NCBI GenBank assembly: GCA_963978235.1
Contig: CAXBQM010000075.1
Span: 1-5,452, forward strand
Direction: 5' to 3'
Source of the DNA: UBA7398 sp963978235
GTDB lineage: Bacteria > Actinomycetota > Actinomycetes > Nanopelagicales > Nanopelagicaceae
Length of the DNA: 5,452 bases
The position numbers and the translations under genes were made by a program. Positions 1 through 4,978 of the stretch are shown here, piece after piece. The notes beneath the pieces were generated by a model. It was not told the DNA's origin. It did not search any database and saw only the letters and a list, made by a program, of their open reading frames with translations. Position 1 is the stretch's first letter, and every line of letters starts with the position of its first letter.

Positions 1-585
1 TATGCCAATCCGACCGCCTAGCGCCCAGCCAATGAGAAAAACCACCGCTTCAATACTTAATCGAACTCGACCCACGCGAATACCGGTTCGCTGATGTAAC
101 GCGGTCATCAAACCATCGCGCGGACCTGGTCCAAGTAGGCATGAAATATAGAGCGCCGATCCCATTCCAATTGTTGCTACTCCAAGTAGCGCGAAAACTA
201 AACCGAGAGTTTTGGAATCAGTTTCAGGTAAGACAGTTATCGCGATCTGAAGTGATACTGGTATGACGATGATATTGCTGATTGTGCCAAGTCCTGGTTT
301 TTCTTTTAATGGAATCCAGAGGAGCAAAACAACAACGCTGATCATTCCCGTCACTAATCCCAGTGGTAATGATGTTTTTATTGATACGCCTTGCGCTAAC
401 ACTGTCCACGGTGAATTGCCCAACATAGATTGGACAAGAAACGCTTCACCGATTCCAAAAAAAGAAAGTCCAATCACAAGAATTGCCATTCGTTTCCAGG
501 AAAAATCCCAACGGCTGTGCGCTGACCATGACACGTGCGGAATAGTTCGATGGGGGCGAAGAAACTCTAAGAAGCGTTTGAACAC
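1..585 (-). CDS. YczE/YyaS/YitT-family integral membrane protein (3' end outside window)
   Basis: The reverse strand is open from a GTG at 585 to the left edge, giving 195 residues with no stop, so the C-terminus is missing. The protein is strongly hydrophobic, with about five membrane segments beginning near residue 33 (roughly 33-52, 72-92, 102-119, 127-150, 179-194). Family marks are a GNSPWTVLAQG segment (56-66), a PGLGTISN turn (97-104) and the diagnostic LGPGPRDGLM motif (151-160), followed by R-x-x-x-E and IGWALGG. These match the COG2364/YczE group, whose members are about 210-220 residues, so only a short tail is lost. Molecular function is not established for this family; transport is often suggested without proof. 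The GTG is the first possible start after in-frame TAA and TAG codons and sits 6 nt after a TAGAGT -10 element, suggesting leaderless translation. An ATG at residue 33 is an alternative start. Confidence 0.85.
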   Translation of the reverse strand, partial: MFKRFLEFLRPHRTIPHVSWSAHSRWDFSWKRMAILVIGLSFFGIGEAFLVQSMLGNSPWTVLAQGVSIKTSLPLGLVTGMISVVVLLLWIPLKEKPGLGTISNIIVIPVSLQIAITVLPETDSKTLGLVFALLGVATIGMGSALYISCLLGPGPRDGLMTALHQRTGIRVGRVRLSIEAVVFLIGWALGGRIGI

Positions 586-591
586 CCGCGG

Positions 592-597
592 ACTCTA
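592..597 (-). promoter_or_regulatory. Putative -10 element (TAGAGT) for the YczE-family gene
   Basis: On the reverse strand TAGAGT fits the actinobacterial TAnnnT -10 consensus and ends 6 nt before the GTG at 585. Transcription would therefore begin at or next to the start codon, giving a leaderless mRNA, consistent with the lack of a well-spaced Shine-Dalgarno sequence. No convincing -35 hexamer is visible at 16-18 bp spacing. Confidence 0.45.
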
Positions 598-620
598 CCC
601 TTAAACGTTCAATCCTCAGA

Positions 621-626
621 TAACCT
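621..626 (+). promoter_or_regulatory. Putative -10 element (TAACCT) for the uppP-DUF554 operon
   Basis: TAACCT fits TAnnnT and ends 6 nt before the uppP ATG at 633. The sequence between them (TTCGCT) contains no ribosome binding site, so the transcript is probably leaderless. No good -35 is visible. The element lies only 23 bp from the opposing -10 at 592-597, so the two promoters must share their upstream region. Confidence 0.5.
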
Positions 627-632
627 TTCGCT

Positions 633-1499
633 ATGACGCTCAGTTATTGGCAATCAATTGTGACGGGATTTCTGCAAGGAGTAACTGAGTTATTTCCCAT
701 TTCAAGTTTGGGTCACGCAGTTCTAGTACCGGCTTGGATTGGGGGATCGTGGGGAGCCTTCATTTCCAGCCCAGATTCTTATTACCTCACAATCACCATC
801 GCACTCCATGCAGCGAGCGCGCTCGCCCTCTTCATCGTCTTTCGACAACGTTGGTTTGATATGGCTCGCTCAACATTGACTTCAATGAAAACGCGAAATT
901 TTTCTCACCATCACACACAACTTTTTCTCCTCATCATCATGGCAACAATTCCAGTCGCGTTACTTGGAAAAATATTCGAAGAACCAGTGCAAGCCGCATT
1001 CGGAAAGCCATTACCGAGCGCTTTCTTTCTCACGATCAATGGTGCCATTCTCATTATGGCTGAACGATTAAGTAGAAAAACTTCTATGGCCAGTTCGGAC
1101 GTTGATATCGATCAAGCAATTACTCAACATATTTCAAAACCGAACGCGGTCATTATCGGCTTTGGCCAATCACTGGCACTTCTCGCCGGGATCAGCAGAT
1201 TCGGAATCACGATGAGCGCGGGTTTACTTCGAAAAGTGAACCATGCAGCCGCGGCTGAATTTGCCTTCTTACTTGCGTTGCCCGTTATCGCAGGGGCATC
1301 ACTTTTAAAATTGCCGGAGCTATTTACCGCTGAAACCGCACACCTAGCAGGACCAGTGATCGCCGGATCCATTACCTCATTCTTTGCTACATATATCTCG
1401 GTCAAATTCTTGGTGCGGTGGTTTAAGAGTAAAACTCTCTATCCCTTTGCGATTTATTGTCTCGTTGTCGGACTGATCTCGGTGGTGAAATTCTTCTAA
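633..1499 (+). CDS. uppP: Undecaprenyl-diphosphate phosphatase (UppP/BacA family), divergent
   Basis: The 288-residue polytopic membrane protein matches the BacA/UppP family, whose members are about 265-290 residues. UppP removes a phosphate from undecaprenyl diphosphate on the outer membrane face, recycling the lipid carrier for peptidoglycan and other wall polymers and giving some bacitracin resistance. The N-terminal signature is present: Q15-G-V-T-E19 (the [E/Q]xxxE motif), then FPISSLGH with S24, S25 and H28. The second conserved block reads AGISRFG (185-191) and keeps the key arginine R189, but differs from the usual PGTSRSG at the proline and the second serine. The following AAAAEFAFLLALPVIAGASLLKL stretch is typical, and about eight hydrophobic segments are visible. 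The start is the ATG placed 6 nt after a -10 element. The stop overlaps the next ATG, so the two genes form an operon. The family assignment is firm; activity with the altered motif is inferred. Confidence 0.9.
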   Translation: MTLSYWQSIVTGFLQGVTELFPISSLGHAVLVPAWIGGSWGAFISSPDSYYLTITIALHAASALALFIVFRQRWFDMARSTLTSMKTRNFSHHHTQLFLLIIMATIPVALLGKIFEEPVQAAFGKPLPSAFFLTINGAILIMAERLSRKTSMASSDVDIDQAITQHISKPNAVIIGFGQSLALLAGISRFGITMSAGLLRKVNHAAAAEFAFLLALPVIAGASLLKLPELFTAETAHLAGPVIAGSITSFFATYISVKFLVRWFKSKTLYPFAIYCLVVGLISVVKFF

Positions 1500-2233
1500 T
1501 GTTTATTGGAATCGGAACGGTTATCAATATCGGAGCAATACTTGTGGGCAGCGCATTAGGGGTATTGCTTGGAAATCGTTTCTCAGAGGAGCGGAGATCA
1601 TTAATCACCGATGTATTAGGACTTATAACACTTGTTTCTGGCGCATCGTCAATTGTCGCGCTTTGGTCGGGCAATGTATCCCAAGCATTTCCGCGCGGTT
1701 GGCCATTTTTAATCGTTCTTTTCTCACTTCTAATTGGCGCATTGATTGGCAATGCCGCAAAAATTGAAAAGAAGTTAGAGAACTCAGGTTCTTGGCTACA
1801 AAAAAGGTTTAGCAACGCATCCAATACAACATTTGTTCAAGGCTTTATGGCAGCTTCGCTCGTTTTTGCGATTGGTCCGCTTGCCATTCTTGGCAGTATT
1901 TCAGATGGTATGTCCCGCGGTATTGATCAATTACTTTTAAAGAGCACCCTTGATCTTTTTGCATCGATTGCATTCGCTGCAACTTTCGGTTGGGGAGTTG
2001 CAGCATCGGCGATTGCGGTAGGAATCTATCAAGGGCTTTGGACTGTGATTGGTCTATTTCTTGGATCAATTCTCAACACGTATCAAGTTGATCTCATGAC
2101 GGCGGTCGGAGGAATTCTCCTGTTAGGTATTGGTTCACGACTCTTACAACTCAAACAGATTCGAGTGGGAGATTTACTTCCTGCGCTCTTTGTCGTGCCA
2201 CTACTAGCTACCGCAATCCACCAATTCGCCTAA
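1499..2233 (+). CDS. DUF554 family membrane protein (YdfK/YqgA-like)
   Basis: The product is 244 residues and very hydrophobic, with about seven membrane segments, and matches the DUF554 family (E. coli YdfK and YqgA). Family marks are the N-terminal GTVINIGAILVGSALGVLLG, the central GFMAASLVFAIG plus GPLAILGSISDG (126-137), KSTLD (148-152), YQG (177-179) and GGILLLGIG (204-212). The length is normal for the family. The function is unknown; a transport role has been suggested but not shown. I chose the ATG at 1499, which overlaps the uppP stop as TAATG, rather than the in-frame ATG at 1457. Family proteins begin with this G-T-hydrophobic-N-hydrophobic-G pattern, and the extra 14 residues would lie inside uppP and are polar. 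GGTGGTGA, ending about 10 nt upstream, could serve as the ribosome binding site. Expression is probably coupled to uppP. Confidence 0.88.
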   Translation: MFIGIGTVINIGAILVGSALGVLLGNRFSEERRSLITDVLGLITLVSGASSIVALWSGNVSQAFPRGWPFLIVLFSLLIGALIGNAAKIEKKLENSGSWLQKRFSNASNTTFVQGFMAASLVFAIGPLAILGSISDGMSRGIDQLLLKSTLDLFASIAFAATFGWGVAASAIAVGIYQGLWTVIGLFLGSILNTYQVDLMTAVGGILLLGIGSRLLQLKQIRVGDLLPALFVVPLLATAIHQFA

Positions 2234-2237
2234 ACGC

Positions 2238-2879
2238 TTAATTAAACGGAAGCGTCTCCGGTGATTGATGCGCTGCGCCAGATCGCTTTGCTGTCACTTT
2301 TCTCATATGGTGTCGACGACAGAGAACTTCATAAGCAACTTCGTTCTGGGTATTGGTATCGCCCACCACCACTTGTTCACCTTCGGTCACCATGACGCCA
2401 TTGATTGTTCGCGCATTGTGAGTAGCGCGTTCGCCACACCAACAGAGCGCTTCTACTTGGAGCGTATTAACTCGATCTGCTAATTCAATAAGGCGAGCTG
2501 ATCCTGGAAACAATTTGGTTCGAAAATCTGCCAAAATTCCAAACGCATAGACATCAATGCCTAATCCATCAACAATGCGAGCCAATTGCTCTATCTGTTC
2601 AGGCTGGTAGAACTGGGCTTCGTCACAGATGACATAGTCCACTCGGGAGCCGCGGGATAGTGAATCGACAACGAATTTATGAATATCTAATTCGGGGATA
2701 ACTTCGTGCGCATCAGATTGCAACCCTAATCGAGAGGAGATTGTGCCAATACCCGCCCGATCGTGTGATGTGAAAATGAGACCAGTTCGTCCTCGGCTCT
2801 GATGATTATGAGCAGTTTGCAGCGCGAGTGTTGATTTACCGCTATCCATCGTTCCGCAGTAGTAGATCAGTTGTGCCAT
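2238..2879 (-). CDS. tdk: Thymidine kinase (type II, zinc-containing)
   Basis: The 213-residue cytosolic enzyme phosphorylates thymidine (and deoxyuridine) with ATP, feeding dTMP salvage. The Walker A loop is GTMDSGKST (9-17). Walker B and the catalytic base lie in DEAQF (86-90, E87 catalytic). The ADFRTKLFPGS segment (117-127) matches the conserved region before the lasso loop. The zinc-binding residues are C146 and C148 in LCWCGERAT, plus C187 and H190 in CRRHH. The region from CWCGERATHNARTI to EGEQVVVGD resembles actinobacterial homologues as I recall them. The length is usual for the family, with a short polar C-terminal tail. The gene lies 15 bp downstream of apt on the same strand, so they are probably co-transcribed. 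The ribosome binding site is poor (GGCG about 12 nt upstream), which suggests reliance on readthrough from apt. Its stop codon lies 4 bp from that of the convergent DUF554 gene. Confidence 0.95.
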   Translation of the reverse strand: MAQLIYYCGTMDSGKSTLALQTAHNHQSRGRTGLIFTSHDRAGIGTISSRLGLQSDAHEVIPELDIHKFVVDSLSRGSRVDYVICDEAQFYQPEQIEQLARIVDGLGIDVYAFGILADFRTKLFPGSARLIELADRVNTLQVEALCWCGERATHNARTINGVMVTEGEQVVVGDTNTQNEVAYEVLCRRHHMRKVTAKRSGAAHQSPETLPFN

Positions 2880-2894
2880 ATTTTTACTTACGCC

Positions 2895-3446
2895 TTAATC
2901 CATTGAGGAAGTGATGAGGGAGTGAATATTAGCGGCCGGGTACTGTTGTGAAATTCGGTCGACCCCGGAAAGCGCAGCGATAGTCAATACAAATCTAAAA
3001 CCCGAGATCAGACCGCCATGCTCAGTAATTAAATCCGCAGCGGCGAGTGCGGTCCCACCGGTGGCCAGCACATCATCGATGATCACATAACGAGCTCCAT
3101 GTTCAATCGCATCTTGATGAACTTGGATGGAATCAGAGCCGTATTCAAGCGCATATTCTTTAGTGAAAGTTTTCCTCGGAAGTTTTCCGGGTTTGCGGAG
3201 AAGTATTAATGGCTTTTTCATGTGGAGGGCGAGCGCAGAACCAAAGATGAAACCTCGCGCTTCTACCGCTGCAATAACATCGCACTCTGAGATGGATTTG
3301 GCCATGAGGGAGATGGTTGAAGCAAAAGCCGCCGGATCTTTAAGGATGGGAGTGATATCTTTAAAAAGAATCCCTGGCTTTGGATAATCGGGAACATCGA
3401 TAATTAATTTTTCGATATCGATTATTTCCATGGGTGCATCTTTCAT
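2895..3446 (-). CDS. apt: Adenine phosphoribosyltransferase
   Basis: The 183-residue cytosolic enzyme converts adenine and PRPP to AMP and diphosphate in purine salvage. Visible family marks are DVPDYPKPGILFKDITPIL (17-35), EARGF (62-66), RKPGKLPRKT (84-93), EYGSD (101-105) and the PRPP-binding loop VIIDDVLATGGTA (121-133). The length fits the usual 170-185 residues. I chose the ATG at 3446, which follows a TACGAT -10 element by 6 nt (leaderless type) and lies 14 nt after the mature tRNA-Leu end. A second ATG at 3431 (residue 6) is possible but has no better ribosome binding site. The gene heads an apt-tdk unit. In many actinobacteria apt instead sits between secF and relA; that context is not seen here. 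Confidence 0.95.
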   Translation of the reverse strand: MKDAPMEIIDIEKLIIDVPDYPKPGILFKDITPILKDPAAFASTISLMAKSISECDVIAAVEARGFIFGSALALHMKKPLILLRKPGKLPRKTFTKEYALEYGSDSIQVHQDAIEHGARYVIIDDVLATGGTALAAADLITEHGGLISGFRFVLTIAALSGVDRISQQYPAANIHSLITSSMD

Positions 3447-3452
3447 AGCGAC

Positions 3453-3458
3453 ATCGTA
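3453..3458 (-). promoter_or_regulatory. Putative -10 element (TACGAT) for apt-tdk
   Basis: On the reverse strand TACGAT fits TAnnnT and ends 6 nt before the apt ATG at 3446, the same geometry as the other two leaderless candidates in this window. It begins 2 nt after the tRNA discriminator base, so any -35 contact would fall inside the T-arm of the tRNA gene (TTCAAG at 16-bp spacing is a weak match). apt may also be transcribed by readthrough from the tRNA promoter. Confidence 0.45.
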
Positions 3459-3460
3459 CG

Positions 3461-3544
3461 TGTCCGAACGGGGACTTGAACCCCGAAGGCCTTGCGGCCA
3501 CTAGCACCTCAAGCTAGCGCGTCTGCCAATTCCGCCACCCGGAC
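3461..3544 (-). tRNA. tRNA-Leu (anticodon GAG)
   Basis: This 84-nt class II tRNA folds completely by eye. The acceptor strands GTCCGGG and TTCGGAC pair with two G-U pairs next to the junction. The D-arm carries GGAATTGGCAGACGC, typical of tRNA-Leu. The anticodon stem CTAGC/GCTAG encloses the loop TTGAGGT, which puts anticodon GAG at 3508-3510 (reverse strand) and reads CUC and CUU. The long variable arm forms GGCC-GCAA-GGCC, and the T-arm is CGGGG-TTCAAGT-CCCCG. The discriminator base is A, as expected for leucine tRNAs. The CCA tail is not encoded and must be added after transcription. apt follows 14 nt downstream on the same strand with no terminator between them. Confidence 0.97.
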
Positions 3545-3557
3545 GAGTGAGGTGGCC

Positions 3558-3586
3558 ACGATAGCAAGCCATGTGGTGGATGAAAA
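3558..3586 (-). promoter_or_regulatory. Possible tRNA-Leu promoter
   Basis: Upstream of the tRNA on the reverse strand, TATCGT (3558-3563) fits TAnnnT, with TTTTCA (3581-3586) 17 bp further upstream as a weak -35. Transcription would start about 6-7 nt before the mature tRNA end, leaving a short 5' leader for RNase P. The spacing is right, but the -35 match is poor. Confidence 0.35.
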
Positions 3587-3588
3587 AT

Positions 3589-3594
3589 TATGGT
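3589..3594 (+). promoter_or_regulatory. Possible -10 element (TATGGT) for the M20 peptidase gene
   Basis: TATGGT fits TAnnnT and would give a 5' leader of roughly 28 nt that includes the Shine-Dalgarno sequence at 3611-3617. No -35 is recognisable. The element overlaps the upstream part of the opposing tRNA promoter region, as expected in an 84-bp divergent spacer. Confidence 0.25.
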
Positions 3595-3610
3595 TTTCAT
3601 TGCTTGAAAA

Positions 3611-3617
3611 AGAGGAG
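3611..3617 (+). promoter_or_regulatory. Shine-Dalgarno sequence AGAGGAG
   Basis: This is the only strong ribosome binding site in the window. It lies 11 nt before the ATG at 3629, slightly long, and 3 nt before an out-of-frame ATG at 3621, too close for good initiation. It supports 3629 as the start of the peptidase gene and sets this gene apart from its leaderless-looking neighbours. Confidence 0.65.
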
Positions 3618-3628
3618 AGAATGACGCT

Positions 3629-4948
3629 ATGAATTTCACTGCCGAACAAATAGCCGAACTAGAAGCTGATGCCATTCGAATCTGCCAAGAACTTATTCGC
3701 ATTCCAAGCGTTAATTACGGCGAAGGCAGAGGCGATGAGAAAGATGTCGCTGCTTATGTAGTGAAAGAACTCGCTGACGTTGGTATCGCAAGTGAAATTA
3801 TTGAAACTGCGGAGAACCGACATAACGTTATTGCAAAACTTCCAGGCCAAGATCCATCGCGTCCAGGTTTAGTAGTTCACGGTCATATCGATGTGGTGCC
3901 AGTTAATGCCGCCGATTGGTCAGTTGATCCATTTAGTGGCGTGATTAAAGATGGCTGTATTTGGGGTCGCGGCGCTGTCGATATGAAGAATATGGACGCA
4001 ATGATCCTTGCCTGTGTTCGGATGTGGCAGAAGATTGGTTACAAACCACCCCGCAACATTGTTCTTGCTTTCTTTGCCGATGAAGAAGCAGGCAGTGTTT
4101 TTGGTTCGCGTTGGATAGCGAAGAATCGACCGGAAGTTTTTGCTGGATGTTCGGAAGCAATCTCAGAGTGTGGGGGATATTCCATCAATCTCACTACGGG
4201 ACATCGTCTCTATCTGATTGAGACTGCTGAAAAGGGCATTAACTGGATGAAGTTGACGGCAAAGGGAACTGCAAGTCACGGCTCACTCGTTAATCCAGAT
4301 AACGCGGTAACAAAGTTAACTAATGCAGTATCCAAATTGGGAACTTATAAGTGGCCAGAACGACCGACGAAAACCATGAAAGTTCTGATGAAGCGGATCG
4401 CAGAGATCACCGGAAGCCCTTACGATGAAAATAATTTGAAAGGTCTGCTCCACTTCCTTGGTTCGGCTGGAAAAATGGCTGGCGCTACGTTGCAGAACAT
4501 CACCAATCCAACGATGTTAGAAGCTGGCTATAAAGCCAACGTTATTCCCCAAACTGCAACTGCCGTTGTCGATGGTCGTTTTTTGCCAGGCATGGAAGAA
4601 GAGATGCAGCAAACTATCCGCGAAATCATTGGTCCAGATATTCAAATCGAACTACTCGCACGCGATATCGCGTTGGAGTTTGATTTTGAAGGCCCACTCG
4701 TAGATGCCATGGTTGCTGCGATTAAGAAGGAAGATCCAGATGGAATTCCGGTTCCATATTTGATGAGCGGCGGTACCGATAATAAAGCGCTTGCCGACCT
4801 AGGAATCACCGGTTATGGCTTTAGTCCGTTACGAATTCCACCAGAGATGGATTTCTTCGCGCTCTTCCATGGCGTTGATGAAAGAGTGACAATCGATGGT
4901 TTGAAATTCGGTGTACGAACTCTTAATGATTTCTTAGTTCACTGCTAA
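3629..4948 (+). CDS. M20 family metallopeptidase (M20/M25/M40 dipeptidase/deacylase type)
   Basis: The 439-residue cytosolic enzyme has the full set of M20 two-zinc residues. HGHID supplies metal ligand H86 and D88; GRGAVDMK supplies the bridging D118; DEEAGS supplies the general base E152 and ligand E153; ISECGG supplies an acidic ligand, E180; and FHGVDE near the C-terminus supplies the last histidine, H414. H217 in TASHGS marks the start of the dimerisation (lid) domain, which spans about residues 205-320 and ends in the NVIP and DGRFLPG blocks. SGGTDN (380-385) is the usual glycine-rich substrate loop. There is no signal peptide. The length of about 440 residues fits the uncharacterised actinobacterial M20 group. 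Substrates of M20 enzymes (dipeptides, N-acyl amino acids, succinyl-diaminopimelate) cannot be told apart here, and the context does not help. The gene appears monocistronic. Confidence 0.93.
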   Translation: MNFTAEQIAELEADAIRICQELIRIPSVNYGEGRGDEKDVAAYVVKELADVGIASEIIETAENRHNVIAKLPGQDPSRPGLVVHGHIDVVPVNAADWSVDPFSGVIKDGCIWGRGAVDMKNMDAMILACVRMWQKIGYKPPRNIVLAFFADEEAGSVFGSRWIAKNRPEVFAGCSEAISECGGYSINLTTGHRLYLIETAEKGINWMKLTAKGTASHGSLVNPDNAVTKLTNAVSKLGTYKWPERPTKTMKVLMKRIAEITGSPYDENNLKGLLHFLGSAGKMAGATLQNITNPTMLEAGYKANVIPQTATAVVDGRFLPGMEEEMQQTIREIIGPDIQIELLARDIALEFDFEGPLVDAMVAAIKKEDPDGIPVPYLMSGGTDNKALADLGITGYGFSPLRIPPEMDFFALFHGVDERVTIDGLKFGVRTLNDFLVHC

Positions 4949-4978
4949 TTAGTTTTAATAATTAATTTGCATTAACAA
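4949..4978. other. AT-rich spacer between convergent genes, possible weak bidirectional terminator
   Basis: These 30 bases separate two stop codons and are nearly all A and T. They contain two small self-complementary elements: TAATTA at 4946-4951 and again at 4959-4964, and a 5-bp TTAAT/ATTAA stem at 4962-4975 with loop TTGC. Without GC pairs neither would form a strong intrinsic terminator. The position between convergent genes is the main reason to suspect transcript ends here. Confidence 0.3.

Noticed and set aside
263..604. Open forward frame of 113 codons opposite the left-edge membrane protein gene
   Set aside because: The reverse frame encodes a recognisable YczE-family protein with the GPGPRDGLM motif. 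The forward translation shows no family resemblance, is rich in scattered polar residues and has no ribosome binding site.
1457..1498. Upstream ATG extending the DUF554 protein by 14 residues
   Set aside because: The extension is polar (MSRCRTDLGGEILL), lies wholly inside uppP, and is absent from the usual DUF554 N-terminal pattern. The TAATG overlap at 1499 is a better start.
1423..1824. Reverse-strand open frame of 133 codons spanning the uppP-DUF554 junction
   Set aside because: It is antisense to two well-recognised membrane protein genes, has no family signature and is proline/asparagine rich, as expected of a shadow frame.
2234..2255. Inverted repeat ACGCTT / AAGCGT with a 10-nt loop between DUF554 and tdk
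   Set aside because: The stem is only 6 bp with three GC pairs, the loop is large and neither strand has a T-tract after it. It also extends into the tdk coding end. It is too weak to call a terminator.
3127..3387. Forward open frame of 86 codons inside apt
   Set aside because: It is antisense to a complete, motif-bearing apt gene and shows no signature of its own.
3945..4160. Reverse open frame of 71 codons inside the M20 peptidase gene
   Set aside because: It lies opposite the conserved zinc-binding region of the peptidase, and its glutamine/serine-rich translation is typical of an antisense shadow.
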